Of a DNA stretch of 51,601 nucleotides, positions 1 to 8,255 are shown one piece after another. The first letter of the stretch is position 1. The number at the start of each line of letters is the position of its first letter. The notes beneath the pieces are model-generated. The model was not told the DNA's origin. It did not search any database and saw nothing but the letters and a program-made list of their open reading frames with translations. Source of the DNA: Actinomycetota bacterium (GTDB lineage Bacteria > Actinomycetota > Actinomycetes > S36-B12 > GCA-2699445); NCBI GenBank assembly GCA_020438795.1, contig JAGQTY010000007.1:62767-114367 (forward strand), read 5' to 3'. Made by a program: the position numbers and the translations under genes.

Positions 1-2283
1 GCCGTCCTCGTAGCGGCCGCCGCGTCCGATGGCAGTGAGAGCCACGAACCGCTGGAGGGCAGCTTCGTAGGTGCTGGTTTCGAGGTCGCCGAAGTAGGGC
101 TTGGCGGTGCCTGCCAGCGCCTCGATGATCTCGTCCCTGCGTGAGTCGACGGCCTCGGCGTCACCGGCGACAGTGTCCAGGAGGGCGGCGGTTCTTGAGG
201 CGGTGTTGTCCAGGAAGTGGATGTCGGCGTTGAGTCCGCTCAGCCCCGATCTGATCCCGGCCACCACGTCGCCCCGGGGCACCACCTCTTGCGTGCCTTC
301 TGCGGCGCGCAGCAACTCCTTGACCTCAGCAGATGTCGTCGCCTCGGCCGTGGCCATGGCGAGGGTGCCGATCAGGACCGCATCGACTGGCATGCGACGT
401 CCTGTGTGAGGCAGTGCCCAGTCTCCGGCGAGCAGCGCCTGAGCATCCTCCGGTGAGCTGATGCCGCCGCCCGCGCAGAGCACGACATTGTCATGTCCGC
501 GGATGGCGTCGTAGTTGTGCAGCAGCAGTGCCTCGAGGTCCTCCCAAGAATGATGGCCTCCGGCCGCACCTCCCTCGACGTGCAGCCATAGGGGGGCTTC
601 GTAGGCTTCGGCGATCTTCAGGGCGGCCGCGATCTGGTCATTGGTTCCGGGCTTGAGGGCGTTGAGCCAGATCCCTCGTTCGTGCAGCTGGCGCAGCAAC
701 GGCACCGCTACGTCGATCTCGGGGATACCCCCCGAGATCGTGACTCCGCAGATCGGCGCTCCGTCCGCCTTGGCCTTCTGCACCAATCTGTCGGCGCCGA
801 GGTGCAGGTCCCACAGATACGGGTCGAGGTGCAGGGCGTTGAATACCACCTCATGGGGAGTGTGCAGCTCCTGCTTCAGTTCCTTCAGCCGCTCATTGAA
901 GACGCGTTCGGTCACCTGCCCGCCGCCCGCCAGCTCCGCGACGTGCCCGGCGTTCGCAGCCGCAGCGACGATCGGGACGTCAACAGTGGTGGGGGTCATT
1001 CCCGCCAGGATGATCGGGGATCGGCCTGTGAGTCTGGTGTGACGGTTGTCGATCCGCAGGAGGCCGTCGATGTCGATGGCGTCTGGATGCGGTGCTCCCG
1101 ACGACGCAGCCAGCTGGTTGAGTCCTGCACGGGCCGACGCCTCGTCACTTGTCGCCTGGCTGTTCCCGACCTCATCGGGAGTCACCGACAGCGCAAGGGT
1201 GTTCTCGGTGATGCTCGAGCCGGTGCCGGACAGTGCTGTACGTGTCAGGTTGAGGATCGCAAGCGAACGCCCGAGCAGGATCGCCCGGCCCTGCTCGCCG
1301 ACCGTCTCGCGAACGGACGTGGCCCAGTCCTGGTGACGGCTGAGGATGGCATCGATCACGGAACCGATCTCGGTGCTCGGCGCTCCGGTTCCGGCGTCGA
1401 TCAGGGGGGTGAGTGGTTGAGTGCCGATCTCCTCGGCCGACCACTCCAGTCGCTGCGGGTCGAACCCCGCGAGGCTCGGGTGGTGGAACGGCGCGCTGTT
1501 ACTGAGCCACTCCCAGCGGACTTGTTGGGCTGCCGCACGGGTACGGCCGCGCTTGCGATCAGCTTCGCGGGATTCTTGCTGCGCGTTGAGCTGTCTCTGC
1601 AGCTGTGCGAGGGCAGCGGGGCGGCCCGAGACCACTGTCGCGATGGCGGTGTTGGTCATCGCAACAGCCACGTCGGGGACGTCGACCAGCATCGACCGGA
1701 GTTCGTCGACCGACATGCCGCTGATCGAGGCCATGGGCGAGGTAGCCCCGTCGTCGGGGCCCTCGAGCAGCGGGCGAAGGTCGCTGGCGCCGATGGCCCA
1801 CGGGCTGGCCTGGGCGTGGATCCCCATCAGCAGCGCGAGCTGCAGTGCGGCGGCCGCCTCGCTGACGGAGAACATGCCGGTCTCGCGGTAGCTGGTAGAG
1901 GTCGCCAGCACCCAGCCGGGCAGCATGCCCGCGCTGTGTCCCAGGATGACCGAGTCCTGGCAGTCGAGCCGTCGCTCCTGGGCGGCCAGCAGTCCGTTGA
2001 GCACGCAGCCTGCCAGCGCCTGCGGCGCCAGCGCGTGCTCGGGCCGCGCCTCACTGTCCAGCAGCCAGGAGCTCGGACGTGCCGTGAACCAGCCGGTCAG
2101 CTGGGGCGCCGAGCCCGCGGCCCAGTCATCCACGGCCGTTGCGACCTCGCGGGACCAGGCCACAAGGTCCGGCCTGCCGCGCATGATTTGAGCAGTTGCG
2201 ACGGACCATTGACCGTCGATGCCGGGAAACAGGTAGGCGGTGGCGCCGCGACTTGTATGAAACACTGAGAGAACCCCAAACAT
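1..2283 (-). CDS. fas: Type I fatty acid synthase, N-terminal part (AT and ER domains); truncated by window edge
   Basis: The first 761 codons of a multidomain FAS-I are visible and the frame is still open at base 1. An acyl/acetyltransferase domain occupies roughly residues 5-330, with the nucleophile elbow GHSAGML encoded near 1945. An FMN enoyl-reductase domain follows, with LAGMTPTTVD (near 1000), ELAGGGQVTE and the HVEGGAAGGHHSWED stretch (near 560) that matches yeast and mycobacterial FAS reductase domains. This AT-ER order is the known start of mycobacterial FAS-I, which makes C16-C26 acyl-CoA in the cytoplasm; DH, MPT, ACP, KR and KS should lie beyond the left edge. The start is ATG at 2283, with GTG at 2265 as an alternative; an in-frame stop lies just upstream and no clear Shine-Dalgarno is seen. 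The family call is firm; the start is less so. Confidence 0.9.
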   Translation of the reverse strand, partial: MFGVLSVFHTSRGATAYLFPGIDGQWSVATAQIMRGRPDLVAWSREVATAVDDWAAGSAPQLTGWFTARPSSWLLDSEARPEHALAPQALAGCVLNGLLAAQERRLDCQDSVILGHSAGMLPGWVLATSTSYRETGMFSVSEAAAALQLALLMGIHAQASPWAIGASDLRPLLEGPDDGATSPMASISGMSVDELRSMLVDVPDVAVAMTNTAIATVVSGRPAALAQLQRQLNAQQESREADRKRGRTRAAAQQVRWEWLSNSAPFHHPSLAGFDPQRLEWSAEEIGTQPLTPLIDAGTGAPSTEIGSVIDAILSRHQDWATSVRETVGEQGRAILLGRSLAILNLTRTALSGTGSSITENTLALSVTPDEVGNSQATSDEASARAGLNQLAASSGAPHPDAIDIDGLLRIDNRHTRLTGRSPIILAGMTPTTVDVPIVAAAANAGHVAELAGGGQVTERVFNERLKELKQELHTPHEVVFNALHLDPYLWDLHLGADRLVQKAKADGAPICGVTISGGIPEIDVAVPLLRQLHERGIWLNALKPGTNDQIAAALKIAEAYEAPLWLHVEGGAAGGHHSWEDLEALLLHNYDAIRGHDNVVLCAGGGISSPEDAQALLAGDWALPHTGRRMPVDAVLIGTLAMATAEATTSAEVKELLRAAEGTQEVVPRGDVVAGIRSGLSGLNADIHFLDNTASRTAALLDTVAGDAEAVDSRRDEIIEALAGTAKPYFGDLETSTYEAALQRFVALTAIGRGGRYEDG

Positions 2284-2340
2284 GAGAAAACATTCATGTA
2301 CTGCTCTCTATGATACGTGAGGGTTTTGTCATGACCAAAC
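2280..2340. promoter_or_regulatory. Inverted repeats in the fas upstream region; possible operator
   Basis: A 6-bp inverted repeat, ACATGA (2280-2285) and TCATGT (2294-2299), covers the fas start codon. A second palindrome, GTCATGAC (2328-2335), sits inside a T/A-rich flank. Both are built on a TCATG core. On the minus strand ATGACA (about 2333-2328) followed about 16 bp later by TAGAGA could be a weak promoter for fas. The rest of the divergent gap up to 2589 shows no further gene and no clear promoter for the ATPase. The regulatory role is inferred from symmetry and position only. Confidence 0.35.
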
Positions 2341-2589
2341 AATCCGGGCATGGAATCTTCAGTGTCCGGCTGTCCCCTCGTGAGTGCGGTTGGAGAGCTT
2401 CCCGCGGGTCGGCACTTCCGGCCATCGATACTGCCCAACGGAAGCCACCGGAGGGCTCCGCTCGCAGTTCCGGCCCGCTCACGAGTAACGCTGTCCCGGC
2501 GCAGGCTGCGGTGGGCACACGTTCCCAGGAATAGACTGGGTTCCAGGCGGGGGTTGTGACGGGTCGGTGCTGCGATGCTCGGAAGTGAG

Positions 2590-4938
2590 ATGACTGCTCG
2601 ACGGTATCGCTACTGGATCCTGTTGCTGGGACTGCTGATCGCGCTCCTTCTTGCCGGTGTGATCGTCTGGGCGCTGGGCAACACAGACGTTGCCGGCTGG
2701 TTGTGGGCCGGGGCAACGGTGGCCGGCCTCATCGTGGCCACCTTCTCGACGCTGCGAGCAGTGCTGCAACGGCGCCTGTCGGTCGACATCATCGCGATCC
2801 TGGCGCTCGCGGGCTCATTGGTGGTCGACGAGCCCCTCGCCGGTGCAGTGGTGGCCCTCATGCTGGCCACCGGACAGCTCCTCGAGGCACGGGCACAGGC
2901 GCGAGCCAATTCCGAGCTCAGCGCACTCGTGGAGCGCGCTCCGCAACGTGCCCGGATCCTGCAGGGCGACGAGGTCGTCGACGTGCCGGTCGGAGAAGTC
3001 CAGCAGGGTCAGATACTGATCGTCGGAACGGGCCAGATCGTGCCCGTGGACGGCCAGCTGCTGTCGCCCGGGACATTCGACGAGTCTGCGCTCACGGGTG
3101 AATCCGCCCTGGTGGAGCGGGCCGCGGGGCGGGTGGTCCGCAGCGGCATCGTGAACGCAGGGAGCCCGGTCGAGCTCACCGCCACAACCACTGCGGCGGA
3201 CTCCAGCTACGCCCAGATCGTCAGGCTGGTGGAGGCGGCCCAGGCCAGCTCCGCGCCGTTCGTCCGCGCCGCCGACCGCATCGCCATCATCTTCGTGCCG
3301 CTCACACTGCTCCTGGCTGGGTCAGCGTGGTGGCTGAGTCAGGACCCGGTACGTGCGGTTGCCGTGTTCGTAGTCGCTACGCCCTGCCCGCTCATCCTCG
3401 CGGTGCCGATCGCCATCATGTCCGCAATGGCGCAGTGCTCGCGCATAGGCGTCGTGGTCAAGGGTGGAGCCGCGCTGGAACGACTCGCGGCGGCACGTAC
3501 GATGCTGTTCGACAAGACCGGCACCCTCACCGTCGGGCGCCCCACAGTCGTCGATGTGGTGGTCGCCGCCGACCTGAGCGCGGAAGCACGGGATCGAGTG
3601 GTGTCGATGGCAGCATCGCTGGATCAGGTCTCATCCCACATACTTGCGGGTGCGGTCGTCGCCCATGCGCGCGAACAGGGCGCGGTGCTGCGCCTGCCCG
3701 ATTCCGTGGAGGAAGTCCCCGGCTACGGCCTGACCGGCAGGGTCGGCGACGAAACGGTGCGCGTCGGCAAGCTCAATTGGGTCATCGGCGACGAAGCGAT
3801 TCCGGACTGGGCCAGGCGCGCCCGCCGCCGCGCGGCACTGGACGGATCCTCCACGGTCTTCGTCTCGATCAACGGCAGCCCCGCCGGCGCCTTCCTGCTG
3901 GAGGACCCGCTACGGCCTGACGCAGCCACCATGGTTCGCCAGCTCCGTGGCTCCGGCATCACCCGCATCGTTCTGGTGTCCGGGGACAAGGCTCCCGTTG
4001 CGAACGCCGTCGCCACCATGGTTGACGCCGACGGTGTTTTCGCGGATCAGGACCCCGAACAGAAGGTCGATGTGGTCCGGCGGGAGGGCGGGTCGGCGGT
4101 CACGGTCATGGTGGGTGACGGTATCAACGATGCCCCAGCGCTGGCGATCGCCGATGTCGGTGTCGCCGTGGCGACGTTGGGGGCCAGTGCTGCTTCTGAG
4201 AGCGCAGATGTGGTGCTCACGGCTGACCGGGTCAGTGCACTGGCTGCAGCGATACGGATCGCTCGGCGCAGCAGGCGCATCGCGCTGCAGAGCGCCTGGA
4301 CGGGCATGAGCCTGAGCGCGGTTGCGATGCTCGCGGCTGCGTTCGGCCTGCTGCCGCCCGTGGCGGGGGCCCTGCTGCAGGAGGCCATCGATGTGCTCGC
4401 CATCGGCCTCGCGCTTCGCGCCGTGCGCCCGGGGAGAGCGAGCAGAATGCGGATCACGGCGGCAGAGGCCGCAACCGCGGAACAGCTGCTGGCAGAACAT
4501 ACGGAGATCCGCGCCATCGTGGAGCTGGTGCGGATCACGGCCGAGCGACTGTCCAGCGACCCGACCTCCCTCGAAGAGGTCCGGTCGCTGAGCCGACGGC
4601 TGAACGAGCAGCTGCTGCCCCATGAACAGGCAGAGGAACACACCCTGTATCCGATCGTGGCGCGCCTCATGGGGGGACCGGACTCCATGGGAGCGATGAG
4701 CCGGGGCCACAGCGAGATCATCCATCAGGCCGGCCGGATCCAGCGGCTGACCGCCGAGATCGGGTCGGGCGAACCCAGCGCCGAGGATGTGGTTGAACTC
4801 CAACGGTTGCTCTTCGGTCTCTACGCCATCCTCCGGCTCCACAACGCACAGGAGGAGGAAGGGGCCTACGCCCTGCTCGCCGCGGCAGCCCCGAGGACTG
4901 CGCCAGGAGAACGGGCGTCCGACTCAGCGGACCATTGA
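2590..4938 (+). CDS. P1B-5-type metal-transporting ATPase with C-terminal hemerythrin-like domain
   Basis: This is a heavy-metal P-type ATPase of about 782 residues that would export a transition metal across the plasma membrane using ATP. It shows the TGES actuator loop (about 168-172), the membrane metal motif TPCP (about 264-267), the phosphorylated Asp in DKTGTLT (about 308) and GDGINDAP (about 509). There is no N-terminal metal-binding domain. From about residue 634 a four-helix hemerythrin-like domain follows, with EHTE, LPHEQAEEH, RGHSE and RLHNAQEEE supplying His/Glu di-iron ligand candidates. TPCP together with a C-terminal hemerythrin is the known signature of subclass P1B-5, where Fe(II), Ni(II) or Co(II) transport has been reported. 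The usual SEHPLA-type nucleotide-domain motif reads SSHILA here. ATG 2590 is preferred because GGAAG lies 4 nt upstream; ATG 2575 is an alternative. The next gene follows almost directly. Confidence 0.9.
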   Translation: MTARRYRYWILLLGLLIALLLAGVIVWALGNTDVAGWLWAGATVAGLIVATFSTLRAVLQRRLSVDIIAILALAGSLVVDEPLAGAVVALMLATGQLLEARAQARANSELSALVERAPQRARILQGDEVVDVPVGEVQQGQILIVGTGQIVPVDGQLLSPGTFDESALTGESALVERAAGRVVRSGIVNAGSPVELTATTTAADSSYAQIVRLVEAAQASSAPFVRAADRIAIIFVPLTLLLAGSAWWLSQDPVRAVAVFVVATPCPLILAVPIAIMSAMAQCSRIGVVVKGGAALERLAAARTMLFDKTGTLTVGRPTVVDVVVAADLSAEARDRVVSMAASLDQVSSHILAGAVVAHAREQGAVLRLPDSVEEVPGYGLTGRVGDETVRVGKLNWVIGDEAIPDWARRARRRAALDGSSTVFVSINGSPAGAFLLEDPLRPDAATMVRQLRGSGITRIVLVSGDKAPVANAVATMVDADGVFADQDPEQKVDVVRREGGSAVTVMVGDGINDAPALAIADVGVAVATLGASAASESADVVLTADRVSALAAAIRIARRSRRIALQSAWTGMSLSAVAMLAAAFGLLPPVAGALLQEAIDVLAIGLALRAVRPGRASRMRITAAEAATAEQLLAEHTEIRAIVELVRITAERLSSDPTSLEEVRSLSRRLNEQLLPHEQAEEHTLYPIVARLMGGPDSMGAMSRGHSEIIHQAGRIQRLTAEIGSGEPSAEDVVELQRLLFGLYAILRLHNAQEEEGAYALLAAAAPRTAPGERASDSADH

Positions 4939-4943
4939 GCCAG

Positions 4944-5219
4944 ATGTCTGCGCTTCTGCTGTCCTTCGCCGTGATATTCGTCGCCGACCTCGGCGACAAG
5001 ACCATGCTGGCCACCATCAGGCTCGCCAGCACCGAGGGCTGGTTCGGAACGTGGCTCGGGTCCACGCTGGGCATGGTCGCCGCAGACGCGCTGGCGATCG
5101 CAGTCGGTACCGTTCTCGGCAGGACGCTTCCGGACAAGGTCGTGAGGTACGGCGCTGGGACGCTGTTCCTTCTCTTCGCCGCGGTGTTGATCCTCGAAGG
5201 GATTCTGGCCGCCCAGTGA
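4944..5219 (+). CDS. Half-size UPF0016/GDT1-family membrane transporter
   Basis: This is a protein of about 91 residues with three predicted membrane helices and the family motif as DLGDKT (consensus E-x-G-D-K/R-T/S) at its N-terminus. Two-motif members of this family move Mn2+ or Ca2+ (for example MntX/MneA and yeast Gdt1). Here only one motif-bearing half is encoded and no partner half is adjacent, so it probably dimerises. The gene begins 5 bp after the ATPase stop. A TTG at 4935 would instead overlap the stop by 4 bp, so translational coupling is likely either way. The context suggests joint metal handling with the P1B-5 ATPase. The first acidic residue is Asp, not the more usual Glu. Confidence 0.82.
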   Translation: MSALLLSFAVIFVADLGDKTMLATIRLASTEGWFGTWLGSTLGMVAADALAIAVGTVLGRTLPDKVVRYGAGTLFLLFAAVLILEGILAAQ

Positions 5220-5251
5220 GACTCTACGGGTCCCCGTCTGCGCCCCTGCCG

Positions 5252-6184
5252 TCAGTGGTGTCGGGGTGCCTTGATCGGTCCGAAGATTCGATCGAGGTCT
5301 TCCATCGGGGGTGTCCAGTAGTACGACCCGGTCACCGGCGTCGAGTAGAGCGTGAAGTGATCGATGATGCCATCGGGTGCCCTGCCGAACATCCTGTCGA
5401 GCATCTCGTCGATGGCGCTCACGTCGGCCGCGCAGCCGATGAACTGACTCCCGGCCTCGCCAGGGGTGGCGGCGAAGGGCGTGTTGCGTCTGTAGATGTG
5501 CCTGCCGGAGCCGTCCGAGCCGTGGATCGAGGTGCGGCTGACATGGGACGTCGCGGGCATGTGGGCATGGTCGAGCTGAACACTGTCCACCTTGGTCCGA
5601 CCGAACACGTCCTGCTGTTCGGGAACACTGATGGCATTGAACTTCTTGAGGTTGTGGATCCACTTCTGGACCAGGACCGGCACGCCCCCGGCGCCCTTCT
5701 GTCCCTCCGGTACAACCGATACCCTGATGGCTTCATCGATGGCAGGGTTGGCAGTCCCGTCTATGAACCCCGTCGGATCGCGGATGTCGGCGCCGACGAA
5801 GGCATCAAGGGCGTAGTCGAGGGTGAGTGGTGGAGTCAGTGCCTCCTGCACGGTCGTGGCGGTGTGCCAGACCTTCTCCCAGAGGTTGCCCTGCACCCAG
5901 ACCCACAGGTCCGACTGTGTTGCCGGCGCATTGACGCCGGCGCGGCCCTCAACACCCGTGAAGGGGTGCACATTGTCTGGGAGGGTGCTCGGGTCGAGCT
6001 GCTGCCACAGGCCGGGCGAGAATCCCCACACCATGTCAGGGCCTCGAACCGTGTGTGAAGTTTGTCTTGCCCGTGTGACGGCAGCGACTACGCCGCTGGC
6101 GTCACAGTCCTTCGGTACCGAGAACTCGAGATGTGTGTGCAGGGCGACCTGCTCGACGAAGATTGCCGGTTGGGGTGAAGCCAC
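5252..6184 (-). CDS. Dyp-type heme peroxidase
   Basis: This 310-residue protein matches the cytoplasmic YfeX-like (class B) Dyp peroxidases. It has the distal GxxDG motif as GFIDG (139-143, catalytic Asp142), the MPATSHVSRTSIHG segment containing the likely proximal heme ligand His214, and Arg232/233 in HIYRRNTPF as the distal Arg candidate. Such enzymes use H2O2 to oxidise dyes and phenolic or porphyrin substrates; the natural substrate is unknown. There is no Sec or Tat signal peptide. No encapsulin gene is nearby and no obvious encapsulin-targeting tail is seen at the C-terminus. Translation appears to start at GTG 6184. The gene is divergent from the XRE regulator at 6410 across a 225-bp region that holds several palindromes. 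Confidence 0.9.
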   Translation of the reverse strand: MASPQPAIFVEQVALHTHLEFSVPKDCDASGVVAAVTRARQTSHTVRGPDMVWGFSPGLWQQLDPSTLPDNVHPFTGVEGRAGVNAPATQSDLWVWVQGNLWEKVWHTATTVQEALTPPLTLDYALDAFVGADIRDPTGFIDGTANPAIDEAIRVSVVPEGQKGAGGVPVLVQKWIHNLKKFNAISVPEQQDVFGRTKVDSVQLDHAHMPATSHVSRTSIHGSDGSGRHIYRRNTPFAATPGEAGSQFIGCAADVSAIDEMLDRMFGRAPDGIIDHFTLYSTPVTGSYYWTPPMEDLDRIFGPIKAPRHH

Positions 6185-6233
6185 GTCGTCAGACTAGCCA
6201 CGGGAGCCGCCGCCAGCTCAGATACTCACCCGA

Positions 6234-6382
6234 ATATCTCATTACGATTCACAGAATTTGCATAATGATATGGATATGTCCGACCTCGGCCGTGGGAAAG
6301 GGCCTTTCCGAGCTCCTGGCGCTGGTTCGTTCGCAGTCGAGGCCGAGGACGAACCGCGGCGGGTACTATTGGCTTACCCAAT
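6234..6382. promoter_or_regulatory. AT-rich divergent control region with palindromes
   Basis: Between the Dyp gene and the XRE gene the sequence becomes locally AT-rich (about 6228-6280), unlike its surroundings. It carries an imperfect inverted repeat, ATATC-tc-ATTA (6234-6244) against TAATGATAT (6263-6271). It also has a perfect palindrome with GGAAAGG and CCTTTCC arms around a single G (6295-6309), and ATTGG-CTTAC-CCAAT (6368-6382). These are candidate operators for the adjacent XRE protein or another regulator. No consensus promoter can be fixed with confidence. Confidence 0.35.
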
Positions 6383-6409
6383 GGGATATCTGTTTCTGGA
6401 GATGGACTA

Positions 6410-6862
6410 GTGACTACGTCTGATGGCCACCTTGCTGAGCATGTTGGCAGGAATGTCGCTCAGCGACGTCAGCAACTGGGACTCAAACAGACCGATTTGT
6501 CGCAGCGCCTTCGCGATCTGGGAATGCCGAACACGACGCCCTGGATCTCGCATGTGGAGAACGGTCATGCCGTGCTGCGGGTCGATGCGCTGATCGTGTT
6601 CGCTCTCGCACTCGAGATCAGTCCCGTCAAGTTGCTGATGCCCAGAGATTCCGGAACCGTGGAGCTCAGTGATGAGGCGCAGATAGACGGACAGGACCTC
6701 GGGATGATGCTCGCCTTCCCGGACCGCAACGACCACGGCCTCACCAGCGGCCCCGCGATCGCCGAACTGCTCGCAGCCGTATTTCCGCCTGAGCCGACCG
6801 AAGAGTACTTCGCCTCCCGCTACCGCAGTGACCGGCGGGTCGAGCATCAGTTCGACATCTGA
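6410..6862 (+). CDS. XRE-family helix-turn-helix transcriptional regulator
   Basis: This 150-residue protein has an N-terminal lambda-repressor-like DNA-binding fold at about residues 8-75: AQRRQQLGLKQTDLSQRL, then ISHVENG as the recognition-helix end, then LIVFALALEISPVKLLM as the closing helix. The remaining half is acidic and unassigned. The start is GTG with GGAG about 8 nt upstream. Its stop overlaps the start of the following PAS protein by one base (TGATG), so the two are co-translated and probably act together. Its target is unknown; the divergent Dyp peroxidase promoter and its own promoter are the obvious candidates. Confidence 0.8.
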   Translation: MTTSDGHLAEHVGRNVAQRRQQLGLKQTDLSQRLRDLGMPNTTPWISHVENGHAVLRVDALIVFALALEISPVKLLMPRDSGTVELSDEAQIDGQDLGMMLAFPDRNDHGLTSGPAIAELLAAVFPPEPTEEYFASRYRSDRRVEHQFDI

Positions 6863-8043
6863 TGCCCCGCCCGGATCGCACGCTGGACGAGGTGATCCTC
6901 AGCAACATGCGAGAACTTGTGGGCTGGGACGATCGGACGCGGGCGCCGGACCCGTATTTGTGGGGGAGTCTGGAACATCGCAACCACCTGGCGGCCAGTG
7001 ATGATCAGCTGGCGCTGGTGGCAGAGGCGTTGCGTGGGACCGGGGAGGGCCTGGCTGAGAGGATCGTGGCGATCGCGTGGGCCCTCGGCGTGAGTCCACA
7101 GCGCCTACTGGCGGCCCGCGTGGACCGGGAGCAGAGCGTACGTATCAGAGGTGTGGGCGCCAGGGTGCCGCTGCCTGAGTATTCACGCTGGCTCTTCGAC
7201 TCGCCGGAGAACGCCGGCCAATCTACGCCGAGGCCGCTCACTCCAGGAATGCCAAGTATCGAGACTGTGGAGAAACTGGGTCGCCATCTCCCGGACCTGC
7301 GCCACGACCTGTCACGAGAGGTACTGCAGCAGTTGAGGGAGCTGCAGTTGGGGCACATACCGGGGGTGGTCGTGACCCCGGCGGGTCGGATCTCGTTCTG
7401 GCCGGAGACGGCGGAACGGATACTGGGCCACCAGCAGCTGAGTGTGATGGGACAGGACTGGCGCACCCTGCTCAGTCCTCGTGCTGACATCGGGGCCCTG
7501 ACGGATTTCGCATGTGCGGAGGCGACGCAGGATGGCATCACTTTGTGGAGTCCGCTGCCGTTGCGTCTGCCCGATGGCGGCGAGCAATGGGTCACGATCG
7601 AGTCCACCCCACTGCAGGACTCGACCGGCCTGCAGGTGGGCTTCGGAGCAGCGATCAGTGCATTCCCGCCGCCACTGAACGAGTTCACGGCTGAGCACGT
7701 GCCCGCAGACGCGGCCTCCTTCGTCACCGACGGCGACAGCATCATCCTGTCCTGGAACGACAGGGCCCAGGAGTACTTCGGTTGGACCGCTGCCGAGGCG
7801 CTGGGAGAGAGCGCACTGCTCATCAATCCGCAGGGGGCCGATGATCACTTCTGGGATTCGATGGCAAGACTGGTGAGTACGGGCAAGGACCGCTTCAGCC
7901 GAGACTTCCTGGACCGGGAGGGACGACGATTCCTCGCCCATGCGGCCGTGACCGCCGAATTCGACTCCCGCAGAAACCTTCATCGTGCGTATGCCTTCTT
8001 CTGGGACAAGCAGGAGTTGCCGGACGGCGGTCAGCAACTCTGA
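6862..8043 (+). CDS. Tandem PAS-domain sensor protein coupled to the XRE regulator
   Basis: This 393-residue soluble protein has no membrane segment. Residues about 150-270 and 275-385 each look like a PAS fold; the second, running from FVTDGDSIILSWNDRAQEYF to an HRAYAFFWD strand, is the clearer one. No kinase, GGDEF, EAL or phosphatase output domain follows. The N-terminal 95 residues contain a stretch (LAERIVAIAWALGVSPQRLLAAR) that resembles the last helices of an XRE domain and the equivalent part of the upstream protein. I infer a sensory partner that binds a ligand or redox cofactor and modulates the XRE protein. PAS identity is moderately sure; the ligand is unknown. Confidence 0.65.
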   Translation: MPRPDRTLDEVILSNMRELVGWDDRTRAPDPYLWGSLEHRNHLAASDDQLALVAEALRGTGEGLAERIVAIAWALGVSPQRLLAARVDREQSVRIRGVGARVPLPEYSRWLFDSPENAGQSTPRPLTPGMPSIETVEKLGRHLPDLRHDLSREVLQQLRELQLGHIPGVVVTPAGRISFWPETAERILGHQQLSVMGQDWRTLLSPRADIGALTDFACAEATQDGITLWSPLPLRLPDGGEQWVTIESTPLQDSTGLQVGFGAAISAFPPPLNEFTAEHVPADAASFVTDGDSIILSWNDRAQEYFGWTAAEALGESALLINPQGADDHFWDSMARLVSTGKDRFSRDFLDREGRRFLAHAAVTAEFDSRRNLHRAYAFFWDKQELPDGGQQL

Positions 8044-8255
8044 AGTCTTCGGGGGAGACGACAGTCCCGATGCAGCGCAGGCCACCTCCGTCGCACCGCC
8101 CGCGTGCGCGGACAGTGAGGCCCAACTATGATGACCATGCTGAGATTCACAAGCACTTATGGTTTTGAACAAGCAATGGGGATTGGATTCATGTAGGGTC
8201 GGGCTCAGTCGAAGCTGGCGCCCTTTCGGACGCAGCGTACGAAGGAGACGAAGCT

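Noticed and set aside
682..2268. Long plus-strand open frame (528 codons) antisense to the fatty acid synthase
   Set aside because: It mirrors the FAS-I frame, has an Arg/Gln/Gly-rich composition and no recognisable domain; the minus-strand frame carries clear AT and ER motifs.
5252..6184. Encapsulin cargo system with the Dyp peroxidase
   Set aside because: No encapsulin shell gene is nearby and no typical cargo-loading C-terminal peptide is seen.
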